DNA from: Diplonema japonicum
Lineage: Eukaryota > Euglenozoa > Diplonemea > Diplonemida > Diplonemidae
Length of the DNA stretch: 64,000 bases
Assembly: GCA_964019335.1 (NCBI GenBank)
Contig: OZ025682.1
Coordinates: 124,001-188,000, forward strand
Direction: 5' to 3'
Part shown: piece after piece, positions 9,388 through 18,105 of the stretch
How the letters are laid out: every line of letters starts with the position of its first letter
Position numbering within the stretch: the first letter of the stretch is position 1
Translations under genes and position numbers: made by a program
The notes under the pieces: model-generated
Database searches by the model: none
Seen by the model: only the letters and a program-made list of their open reading frames with translations
What the model was told of the DNA's origin: nothing

Positions 9388-9418
<31 letters not shown>

Positions 9419-9753
9419 GTTTTGTTCGGGCGTGTTGTGCAAGTATTTCTTTTTTTTTCCCCCTTTTTTTTCCCCCTGAAAATTATCCCTATCTTATTAT
9501 GTTTACTTTACTTCAAAAACTCGTTCTGCATACAACTGAGATTTTCTTTTTTTTTTGTTGTTGTTGTAAACCTTCAAAAAAAAAGAAAAAATTGACCCCC
9601 CCCAAAAAAAGTTGTTTTTGCTCCTATGTGTGGGTTTTCGATTTCTTTTCTAGATTTCTTGGATGGCACAGTTTGGCTGATTGTATTTGATTTCTTTTTT
9701 TTCAGATTGCCACAATCCGTTATGCTGCACGCAAACAAGCAAAGATCTAGAAT

Positions 9754-9811
<58 letters not shown>

Positions 9812-9817
9812 CTTTTT
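9043..9817. other. Intergenic; right half of D2, hairpin, very long T-run
   Basis: 9050-9160 is the right half of D2 (TTTCGCAGC, ACAACAAAAGACA, ATAGTCATAAA). 9204-9227 is a perfect hairpin, GTGTGGGA-loop-TCCCACAC. A 56-nt T-run spans 9756-9811. No gene is seen. Confidence 0.6.
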
Positions 9818-10438
9818 GTAAAGTTACATGAGGAAATTCCTAAAGAGCCATAAAAATCAGAAATCACTTTACGGTTCACGAGTAAAAATAAAGTGAAGAA
9901 TAAAAATCAGGTAATAGGCCGAATTTGGCTTAAAAAAGTGCCGTAAAAATCAGGTAAAATGGTATTCGTCTTCATTTGTGGCCGCTGACACCGCCATAGG
10001 TCAGTGGTCAGGACCCTCGGCCAGGGTTTCAGGGGTCGATATACATTAATCGCCTCGCAAAAACATGAGACGAAACCCAACCAACCCAACCAGTCAGGTT
10101 ACCACGTTTCCGGGCAACCAAGCATCACTCCTGAGGCTGGCAAATGCCGAAAATTACACTGGCCATGCATACAGGCGTTCTTTTGCACAATACCTTGTTG
10201 ATGAAGGAACCTGCTGTTTTGGCTGGAAGTCAGACCTGATCAAGCCCCCGCACAAAACCAGCAGTTTCTGAAGAGCGATGATCAAGTGCCGACACAAATT
10301 ACACGAAACCTACAGAATTCTGTCAATTTGACATCCTCTTCTCAGGCAATCAGGCTCAGTTTTGACATCAGTGTGAACATTTCGCAGAAGTGAACATAAA
10401 GGGTTCACAGTGTCCGAAATTTCCTCATTTAACATTAC
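9818..10438. mobile_element. Element with 23-bp inverted ends and tyrosine-recombinase remnant
   Basis: Left end GTAAAGTTACATGAGGAAAT and right end (reverse complement) GTAATGTTAAATGAGGAAAT form imperfect terminal inverted repeats about 620 bp apart. Inside lies a short open frame resembling a tyrosine recombinase C-terminus. The left end abuts a 56-nt T-run. Likely a decayed transposon. Confidence 0.55.
10065..10271 (+). pseudogene. Tyrosine recombinase C-terminal fragment
   Basis: The frame reads NYTGHAYRRSFAQYLVDEGT and then GWKSD. GHxxRRxxAxxLxxxG matches the HxxR box of tyrosine recombinases of the Crypton/DIRS type, and GWKS matches the usual segment after it. The upstream Arg box and the final catalytic Tyr are not found in frame, and the frame is closed by a stop just upstream. 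A decayed fragment; the assignment rests on one motif. Confidence 0.45.
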
Positions 10439-11446
10439 AAAAATTAAATAAAATATCATATTAAATAAAAATCAGATTTTTATTTAATAAATAGTTATTT
10501 TTTTATTTTTTTTATTTTTTTTATTTTTTATTTTATTTTTTTTCCCTTCCTCAGGCTTCATACCACACTGAAGAGAGGAAAAGAGGGGTCAAAAAAAAAA
10601 GGGGGGAAGGGGTGTCTTTGTTTTTCATTTTCTTCCCCCTTAATCCCAACTTTATATTTCTACCTTTCTGCGAGGCATCAGAGTGCGGAAGGGCATATGG
10701 GAGGTCCACCCCATGGAAATAGCAAAAGGCGATTTTTTTTTCCCCTTCATACCTTCTTTTTTTTCTCCACCTCTTCTTCCCTTGCTTCTTAACCTAACTA
10801 CTCTCAAAATTTTGTTTCCACTCCCCTTAGTTTGTGTCCCCTCCACCACACCCCCCTCCCCGCCTTCTACTTAGGGAAGTTCACGAAGCAGTTTACTGTT
10901 AAACTGTTTTCCCCTGTTCTTTACCTATATCTATAAAAAGATTTTTTTTTTTTTTTGGCCAAGTTTTTTCCTGAAATTACTGAGAGGGGGGAGGCAAACC
11001 TGTTTTTGAAAAATCTGAATGTTGCCTATGAAAAAAATGAAGTCCCCCCTGAAGAAGAATATCGCTTTTTTTTTTTCTTTTTTTTTTCTAAAACGCAGGA
11101 AAGAGCAGAAAAAAAAAAAAAAAAAGAATGAGAAGAAGAAATGAAAACACTGCGAGGGGGACTTGTGCCGAGCACAAAGAAGAAAAAAAAATAATCTTTA
11201 TATAGCTACCGGATCTTTTGGACTCAATACAGCACGAGGGATGTAGTTGGAACGGGAAAATGTTTTCAAAGGATAAATTATGAAACTTTTTTCCGATTTC
11301 GTAAAACCTCCCGGAGACGCCATTACCCACATGGCCCCTGTCCAGGCAGCCGAAGAGGTACTTTCACCGTGTGCGCCTCGGCCTGGGGAGGATCAACACC
11401 GTCCTCGGACGCAGATCGCAGCTCTTCCAGCGCAGTGTGTGAGGTG
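10439..11446. other. Long intergenic region, low complexity
   Basis: AT-rich with a palindromic AAATAAAAATC/GATTTTTATTT stretch at about 10464-10490, then pyrimidine-rich sequence. At 11164-11175 TTGTGCCGAGCA echoes repeat D2. No gene is seen. Confidence 0.6.
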
Positions 11447-11565
11447 GTTCTCCCTGGACGCGGCCCTGTCCAAGATTTTTTACTTTTTTTACCTCTCCCC
11501 CGCCTTCATTTTCTTTTTTTTTTTCTCCCCAATTTTTTTTTTTCCCAAGGTTCAAAAAAGAAAAA

Positions 11566-12426
11566 ATGATGCGAACAGAGGGAATAACAGCACCCCCTGT
11601 GTCGCGTGCGCAGCAGAAGTACAGCGACGAACCCCCTGAGCCGCTGCATTACCGGGTAGGGGTGAACCCATCTGCAAAGGGAGATGAAAAATTAGAGGTC
11701 GGAAAGCAGTTCTGGAGGGAGCACCTTTCATCCATGCACACAGGAAGGGTATACGAGTGCTTCAAAGCGTGGTTGGCCGAAGATGTTGTGTGGACCGCGG
11801 AAGGGCCACCCCTCGCCGGGACCGCTAAAGGGATTAATCAAATCTGCGAATTATACAATGCAATGTTGAAAACAACAAGCCACGGACTAGGAAAACTGAC
11901 GTTCAGGGTTCTGACAGCCTCGTACCACCCGAAGCTAGACGTTGTTCGCCTTGAGGTTGTTAGGTCCATGCAGCTACCTGACAAGACATCTGACGTGTTG
12001 AGAAAACGGTTCACAATAAAGTTTAACTCTGAAATGAAAATCGTTTCGGCGAGCATTACCCCACGTGGGGAGACAAGTATTCGGCCAGTATCGAAGGCAT
12101 GTCTCGCCAAAGCCAAGGAGGAGGAAGAAGAAGAGGAAGAAAGAGAGGAAGAGGAAAAATCCTCTGAGCCCCTCCCCTTGCAACCTCCGACTGCTTCCAG
12201 ACCGTGTCTCCACAACAACTGGGACCCTGTTCGGGTGAAGAACAAGAACGCCCTCCTCCGGTGCAGGGTTTGTTCCTCTCAATGGAAGGTTCTCTCCACT
12301 GAAATCGTGCGCTGTAGAAAATACCTTTCGCAGACGGGGTGCAACAAGGGTTCGCTTTGTTCTTCGCTTCATGTCAATGCACGGAAACTGACCTATGTGG
12401 AGCGCACAGGGGTAAAGACAGCATGA
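11566..12426 (+). CDS. NTF2-like/CCCH zinc-finger family protein, member 7
   Basis: 286 residues; ATG follows AAAGAAAAA. NTF2-like domain about 40-180 with FWREHLSSMHTGR and CFKAWLAEDVVW, a strongly acidic Glu-rich linker (about 189-205), then CLHNNWDPVRVKN, CRVC and Cx8Cx5Cx3H. Asn replaces Arg at the end of the signature. Nearly identical to member 9 (14768-15625), the other copy of the segmental duplication. Function unknown. Confidence 0.92.
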   Translation: MMRTEGITAPPVSRAQQKYSDEPPEPLHYRVGVNPSAKGDEKLEVGKQFWREHLSSMHTGRVYECFKAWLAEDVVWTAEGPPLAGTAKGINQICELYNAMLKTTSHGLGKLTFRVLTASYHPKLDVVRLEVVRSMQLPDKTSDVLRKRFTIKFNSEMKIVSASITPRGETSIRPVSKACLAKAKEEEEEEEEREEEEKSSEPLPLQPPTASRPCLHNNWDPVRVKNKNALLRCRVCSSQWKVLSTEIVRCRKYLSQTGCNKGSLCSSLHVNARKLTYVERTGVKTA

Positions 12427-13831
12427 TGTGAAAAGAAACAAACAAAAAAAAAAAAAAATCCATTTTTATCTAACTACCGTATTTTTGCCTTAGCTGTTCG
12501 CCTTTGACACACGGGATACCGTCCCTCCTTTTTTTTTCTCTTTTTCTTCTACGATTTCTTTTCTTTTTTTTCCCCTCTTCCTACGTCACTCCCTCGTCAT
12601 CTTTAAAAAAAAAAAAAATGTTCTGAAAAAAGGGTTTTTTCTCGCTAGCTATACGAATGAAGGAAAGAAGGAAAGAAAAGAAAAAAATGTGCAGTAGTGC
12701 GGCACATTCGGCAAACATGTAGTCGAAATACGACCTGAACCCTTCCCGGCCCCCTCCCCCAGAACATTTTTAGAGACTTGAGGCCCTGATTGATACAATA
12801 AAAAAGGATCACTAGGCGTTCAAATATAGCAGCTTTATCTTACTTGTACCCCTCACCCTCCCTTTACCTTAAACTGCAGTGACATAAGGTAGTTGTTCTT
12901 CTTCGTTTTTATTTCTCTTTTTCTTTTTCTTTTTTTTAAGTGGTGGGGATAACATGAAAATATAAGCGAATCATCGCTGTTGACCTCCTCGTCGGTCATC
13001 ACCGGTAGCGCCCGAGTGGGAGAACGTGATGCAGATGCTCAGGGTGACGAACAGGCAGCAAACTACACGAGGGGTTGAGCTGTGCACCGCACGCATTAAG
13101 GACACGGCGCGGAACGCAGAAGAAGCTACACCTCGGCCGCGGTGCGCCCCACAGTAATCAAATAGACAGTTCTTGATATATATTTTTTTTTCTCCTTCCC
13201 CTTCATCTCCCCTCAACGCCCCCAGCATGCAGGACACATGGTCACCTTTATAAAATCTTTTTTTTTGTGTCTACGTGATACTGGCTGTCGAGCATAGAGC
13301 GGGAAGAAGAATTATTATTGTTGTCTCTTTGTCCCCCCCCCCTTAAAAATGCAAAATTACTATTATTTATTGGGTGTAGGGGTTTTTTTTTTGGGTTTCT
13401 GTTTCCCGTATTCAGCATAGAAATGCATGCCTCCCCCCCCCAAGAAAAAGAAAATAGCTGGTGAAATACCAGCCAAAAAGGGGTGCGCTTTCGATGCAGG
13501 GATCCGGTAGCTTTTGCACCTTTTTACTTCCTGCGACCCGTAGATTCGTAACTCTGTTGGCAGCACATATATCTTCGGGGGAACTGCCCCTGTGTAACCG
13601 AGAAGCGAAAAAAAAATTTTTTTTCTTCAGGTATTTTTTTTTTTTCTTCTTACCAGACGTTACAATCTTGTTTCTTTTTTTTTTTTGTTCTTGTTGTTGC
13701 TCTCTTCTTCCCTCCCGCCCATTTTCCATTTTTTTTTGTTCTCCTTTTCTTAAGCAAGAAAAAAAAAGGGGGAGGGGGTAAAACAAAACCATCCACTAAA
13801 ATCCAAGAGGTCTTCAACCGCCCCCCCTCTG
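12427..13831. other. Intergenic region of block 1
   Basis: About 1.4 kb, duplicated at 15626-16700 apart from indels. Conserved stretches include a segment with GTAGTCGAAATACGACCTGA near 12719-12738. M235 copy B interrupts it. No coding frame is conserved between the two copies, so it is taken as noncoding. Confidence 0.7.
12941..13176 (-). mobile_element. Mobile repeat M235, copy B (filled site)
   Basis: Reverse-oriented relative to copy A at 8764-9042. The duplicated block 2 reads straight across the corresponding point (about 16100) without it, so it inserted after the duplication or was lost cleanly from the other copy. Its borders run from TGGTGGGGATAACATG to about TTCTTGATAT; the ends lie in T-rich sequence and target-site duplications cannot be called. 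Confidence 0.75.
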
Positions 13832-13935
13832 ATGTCTAAATACCGGGAAGGCGTCAATGTCAACGCAAAGGGCCCCGAGAAGATAGATGTTGCAAAGCAG
13901 TTCTTCAAGGAGCACCTGTCGAGCATGCACACCAC
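13832..13935 (+). pseudogene. Family member 8, truncated pseudogene
   Basis: Only about 34 codons remain (SKYREGVNVNAKGPEKIDVA, then FFKEHLSSMHT) before the sequence changes to transposon-derived DNA. Compared with member 10 in block 2, the true start codon and about 15 nt around it are deleted and the C-run in the N-terminal codons is longer by one. The rest of the gene does not reappear after the inserted DNA, so this is truncation and not simple interruption. Confidence 0.85.
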
Positions 13936-14400
13936 AGCCGCGAGCTATTCTGTTTTTCCCGTGTACATTAACTGCGGATGCAGTTTGCCACCAGACAGGG
14001 AAACACAAAACTGTCTGGTGACGGCGCGCTTGTCTCCCAAACTCCTAACTCTTCTTCCCCAGGCAGCAGGGGAAGCGCCGTTTGTCCCATGTTCCAGGTC
14101 AACTCCGGCCTGATCCCGTGTTCTTCAATGGTCCTTCTGACCTCTTCTGCGAACCTCTTCGGGGCTGCCAGACTTCCCTGTTGTTGGGCGGCGGCTTGTG
14201 ATGCCATGCTTGGAGCACAGCTGGTTGGCCCAGGCTTGGGAGAAAGACACCGTTCCCGAAGTTCTCCTTCCGCAGCGGTTTCTTCCTTGTTCAGAAGAGG
14301 CTTATATATACTGGACATTGGCGCCATGACTCCCACACCTGAGCCGCCGTGGTACCATGGGTGGGGTTCTCCCTGGACGCGGCCTTGTCCAAGATTTTTT
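13936..14400 (-). mobile_element. Pogo/Tigger-like transposase fragment
   Basis: On the minus strand a 160-codon frame (14447-13968) contains FAEEVRRTIEEHGIRPELTW and NMGQTALPLLP. This matches the first catalytic segment of DDE_1 transposases (pogo, jerky), usually N-M-D-Q-T; here Gly replaces the catalytic Asp. Only part of the frame is transposase. It sits where family member 8 is cut off. Relatives: 27330-28060. Confidence 0.55.
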
Positions 14401-14407
14401 ACTTCCT

Positions 14408-14466
14408 TGGTGTGAATTTCTACGTGAACAGTGGGCACCCCATGCACACTGAAACTTTATCGAATT
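14408..14466 (+). mobile_element. Solo LINE 3' end
   Basis: TGTGAATTTCTACGTGAACA and CACACTGAAACTTTATCGAA match the 3' tail of the LINE at 21851-21905. The duplicated block 1 (around 11482) lacks it, and TTTACTT flanks both sides, consistent with a 7-bp target-site duplication. An extremely 5'-truncated LINE insertion of about 55 bp. Confidence 0.7.
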
Positions 14467-14767
14467 TACTTTTTATCTCCCCCCTGCTTTCATTTTCTTT
14501 TTTCGTGGTTGGGAACGGTTCTCTCCGACCTACTAGGACGCGAGTAGGAGCCAGTAGGTGCCTCTTGCCTGATGAGGACAGCACCTGGAGGAGTTGCAAG
14601 ATGAGTCCAAAACTGAGAGATACCTAGTACTGGCACGAAATTCGGTCCGGGAGGGCCTTATTCCCTGTGTGGATCTTACGCAGAGCAAAAATGATGTCCC
14701 TTCACTGCATGCCAGTTTGAGTTTTTTACTTCTACACGGAAGGTATCAGAAAAAAGGAAAAAAGAAA

Positions 14768-15625
14768 ATGATGCAAACAGAGGGAATAACAGCACCCCCT
14801 GTGTCGCGTGCGCAGCAGAAGTACAGCGACGAACCCCCTGAGCCGCTGCATTACCGGGTAGGGGTGAACCCATCTGCAAAGGGGGATGAAAAATTAGAGA
14901 TCGGAAAGCAGTTCTGGAGGGAGCACCTTTCATCCATGCACACAGGAAGGGTATACGAGTGCTTCAAAGCGTGGTTGGCCGAAGATGTTGTGTGGACCGC
15001 GGAAGGGCCACCCCTCGCCGGGACCGCTAAAGGGATTAATCAAATCTGCGAGTTCTACAATGCAATGTTGGAAACAACACGCCACAGACAAGGAAAACTG
15101 ACGTTCAGGGTTCTGACAGCCTCGTACCACCCGAAGCTAGACGTTGTTCGCCTTGAGGTTGTTAGATCCATGCAGCTACCTGACAAGACATCTGACGTGT
15201 TGAGAAAACGGTTCACAATAAAGTTTAACTCTGAAATGAAAATCGTTTCGGCGAGCATTACCCCACGTGGGGAGACAAGTATTCGGCCAGTATCGAAGGC
15301 ATGTCTCGCCAAAGCCAAGGAGGAGGAAGAAGAAGAGGAAGAAAGAGAGGAAGAGGAAAAATCCTCTGAGCCCCTCCCCTTGCAACCTCCGACTGCTTCC
15401 AGACCGTGTCTCCACAACAACTGGGACCCTGTTCGGGTGAAGAACAAGAACGCCCTCCTCCGGTGCAGGGTTTGTTCCTCTCAATGGAAGGTTCTCTCCA
15501 CTGAAATCGTGCGCTGTAGAAAATACCTTTCGCAGACGGGGTGCAACAAGGGTTCGCTTTGTTCCTCGCTTCATGTCAATGCACGGAAACTGACCTATGT
15601 GGAGCGCACAGGGGTAACAGCATGA
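14768..15625 (+). CDS. NTF2-like/CCCH zinc-finger family protein, member 9
   Basis: 285 residues from ATG 14768 (MMQTEG). The open frame extends upstream to 14594, but that part is inserted DNA absent from member 7, so it is rejected. It differs from member 7 by a few substitutions (R3Q; V to I in the EVGK segment; LYNAMLKTTSHGLGK versus FYNAMLETTRHRQGK) and one residue lost near the end. The cluster of changes in that one helix, in an otherwise near-identical gene, is notable. Same domain plan and acidic linker. Confidence 0.92.
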   Translation: MMQTEGITAPPVSRAQQKYSDEPPEPLHYRVGVNPSAKGDEKLEIGKQFWREHLSSMHTGRVYECFKAWLAEDVVWTAEGPPLAGTAKGINQICEFYNAMLETTRHRQGKLTFRVLTASYHPKLDVVRLEVVRSMQLPDKTSDVLRKRFTIKFNSEMKIVSASITPRGETSIRPVSKACLAKAKEEEEEEEEREEEEKSSEPLPLQPPTASRPCLHNNWDPVRVKNKNALLRCRVCSSQWKVLSTEIVRCRKYLSQTGCNKGSLCSSLHVNARKLTYVERTGVTA

Positions 15626-16551
15626 TGTGAAAAGAAACAAAAAAAAAAGAAAAAAAAGAAGCACTCCATTTTTATCTAACTACCGTATTTTTGCCTTAGC
15701 TGTTCGCCTTTGACGCACGGGATACCGTCCCTCCTTTTTTTTTTTTTTTTTTTTTTTGCTTCCTTACTACGTCACTCCCTCGTCCTCTAAAGAAAAAAAT
15801 GTTCTGAAAAAAAAGGTTATTCTCGCTAGCTATACGAATGAAGGAAAGAAGGAAAGAAAAGAAAAAAATGTGCAGTAGTGCACATTCGGCAAACATGTAG
15901 TCGAAATACGACCTGAACCCTTTCCCGGCCCCCTCCCCCAGAACATTTTTAGAGACTTGAGGCCCTGATTGATACAATAAAAAAGGATCACTAGGCGTTC
16001 AAATATAGCAGCTTTATCTTACTTGTACCCCTCACCCTTCCTTTACCTTAAACTGCAGTGACATAAGGTAGTTGCTGTTCGTTTTTTTCTCTTTTTTTTT
16101 GTGTTTGTTTCCTTCATTTCCCCTCAACGCCCCCAGCATGCTGGACACATGGTCACCTTTATATATTTTGATGTCTTCGTGATACTGGCTGTCGAGCACT
16201 AGAGCGGGAAGAAGAATTATTATTTTTTTGCCCCCCCTAAAAAATGCAAAATTACTATTATCTATTGGGTTTGGGAGTTTTTTTTTGGTCTGTTTCCCGT
16301 ACCCAGCATAGAAATGCATGCCTCCCCCCCCCAAAAAAGGGTGTGCTTTCGATGCAGGGATCCGGTAGCTTTTGCACCCTTTTACTTCCTGCGACCCGTA
16401 GATTCGTAACTCTGTTGGCAGCACATATATTTTCGGGGGAATTGCCCCTGTGTAACCGAGAAGCGAAAAAAAAAAAAGGAAAAAAAAAATAGAAATTGCA
16501 TTTTTTCCAGGTGTTTTTTTATTTGTTCTTCTTTACTAGACGTTACATCTT

Positions 16552-16593
<42 letters not shown>

Positions 16594-16699
16594 TTCTTGT
16601 TGTTGCTTTCTTCTTCCCTCCCGCTCATTTTCCATTTTTTTTTGTTCCCCTTTTCTTAAGCAAGAAAAAAAAAAGGGAGGGGAGGGGTAATAAAAAAAA
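15626..16699. other. Intergenic region of block 2
   Basis: Copy of 12427-13800 without M235. T-runs at 16552-16592 are much longer than in block 1. No gene is seen. Confidence 0.7.
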
Positions 16700-17536
16700 A
16701 TGACGGCGGGATCATCCACTAACTTCTCAGAGGTCTTCAACCGCCCCCCTCTGATGTCTAAATACCGGGAAGGCGTCAATGTCAACGCAAAGGGCCCCGA
16801 GAAGATAGATGTTGCAAAGCAGTTCTTCAAGGAACACATGTCGAGCATGCACACGGGAACAACATACCAGTGCTTCGTTGCGTGGATGGACGAGACCACT
16901 CTGTGGGCTATCGAAAAGCCTTCGCACGGCCGTGTGAGGGCAACGGGACCCATCGAAATCACTGAGGCCTACAACACAATGACCAAACTCGTAGTGGGCG
17001 GTCCTCATGGCACCTTAACAGCCAATTTGCAACAAGCTACTTATCACTCTAATCTCGACGTGGTGCGGCTTGAGGTGATGATATCTGTACTACGGTCTGG
17101 ATCCACTACACCAGTGGTGGAGAGAAAACGATTCACCATAAAATTCAAGGCTAATATGATCATTGAGAGGTTGATTGACACCCCCCGCGGTGCGGGTACC
17201 ATACGGCCCGTTAAGAAACAAGCACGAGAATCTTCAGGGAAGCAAACTATCGTAAAGAGAACAGAGGTTGCCCTTCCTCCCAGTCTGCAGCTTCCTACCT
17301 ACGACCGTCCTTGCCTCCACAACAACTGGGATCCTGTTCGTGTGAAGCGGGGCAACTCACTCCTGCGGTGCAGGGTGTGTGGTTCACAGTGGAAGCTTCC
17401 TGTACAAAAGGTTTCCCGTTGTCGAAGGTACCTCTCAGACGGGTGCAACAAGGGTTCCCTCTGCACTGCTCTTCATGTTAATGGGCGGAAGCTGACCTAC
17501 GCACAGCGAACAGGCGACGAGAACCAATCGGCTTGA
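16700..17536 (+). CDS. NTF2-like/CCCH zinc-finger family protein, member 10
   Basis: 278 residues; ATG lies behind a short A-run. N-terminus has PPLMSKYREGVNVNAKGPEK, shared with members 8, 12 and 13 and nearly with 11. NTF2-like domain about 28-165 with divergent middle (ATYHSNLDVVRLEVM). Linker is basic, not acidic (KKQARESSGKQTIVKR). Zinc region: CLHNNWDPVRVKR, CRVC, and Cx7Cx5Cx3H. The last 250 nt differ from member 11 by one base although the middle is clearly different, a sign of gene conversion. Confidence 0.92.
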   Translation: MTAGSSTNFSEVFNRPPLMSKYREGVNVNAKGPEKIDVAKQFFKEHMSSMHTGTTYQCFVAWMDETTLWAIEKPSHGRVRATGPIEITEAYNTMTKLVVGGPHGTLTANLQQATYHSNLDVVRLEVMISVLRSGSTTPVVERKRFTIKFKANMIIERLIDTPRGAGTIRPVKKQARESSGKQTIVKRTEVALPPSLQLPTYDRPCLHNNWDPVRVKRGNSLLRCRVCGSQWKLPVQKVSRCRRYLSDGCNKGSLCTALHVNGRKLTYAQRTGDENQSA

Positions 17537-17573
17537 AGGAAATGAGATGGAATTGTGTTTGTTTGAGTGCGGT

Positions 17574-17608
<35 letters not shown>

Positions 17609-18105
17609 CGTTCTGTTTCGCCCCCCTCCCTACTTACTACCTCCGAAAACTAGCTTTAAAAGATTCTGGAGATTCCAACAGGGTTTTTTTTTTTTCGGTA
17701 TTCGCCTCCCCGGCGACCCATCCTTGAGAAACAACTGTACAACTATTGTGTCCTTACCAACTCGGTTGAGGGTTTTATACCTAAGGTACCGAGGAGGGTG
17801 AACGAGGGGCCGAAGGCCACACCACAACAGAAAGGTTCGATCAAGAGATAGATTGAGACTCTTCAGGCGTCCTGTCACATACAGCAGGTACCCTTAAATG
17901 TCTCTTTTTTTTTTTTGTTGCATATGATCTCGTCATAGATGACCCTGTCCTTAAATACGAAATTTTTCTTTAGCAGAAAATAACAAATGTGGCTCGGCGC
18001 CACTTTAGTGATTTTGTATCGTTCCCCCCCCCCCCCCCCCCCCCCCCTGGACGAGCTCATTTTGTGTCAACTCTGTTTGTACAGAATCGTTTTTTTTTTT
18101 TTTCT
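17537..18105. other. Intergenic before LINE 1
   Basis: Long A-run (17578-17606), the dispersed word TCCTGTCACATACAGCAGG (17871-17889; compare 5502 and 30952), and a C-run of about 24 nt (18024-18047). No gene is seen. Confidence 0.6.

Larger units (their letters stand above)
11447..13935 (+). repeat. Segmental duplication, block 1
   Basis: From TTCTCCCTGGACGCGGCC onwards this matches 14367-16850. It covers member 7, its 3' flank (12440-13800) and the start of pseudogene member 8. It differs by the M235 insertion (12941-13176), which block 2 lacks, and it lacks insertions found at 14408-14466 and about 14506-14740 in block 2. Confidence 0.85.
14367..16850 (+). repeat. Segmental duplication, block 2
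   Basis: Second copy of 11447-13935, carrying members 9 and 10. It adds a LINE tail (14408-14466) and about 235 bp at 14506-14740 with pogo-related words (GCAGAGCAAAAATGATGTC, compare 26692-26710). Microsatellite and homopolymer lengths differ between blocks; coding sequence is almost unchanged. Confidence 0.85.

Noticed and set aside
12941-13176. M235 as a tRNA-derived SINE
   Set aside because: No clear A and B boxes at the right spacing and no A-tail; class left open.
14594-14767. N-terminal extension of family member 9
   Set aside because: Lies in inserted DNA missing from the twin gene, whose start is at the equivalent of 14768.
17740-17890. Possible small structured RNA or tRNA
   Set aside because: GGTTCGATC resembles a B box, but no cloverleaf could be drawn by eye.
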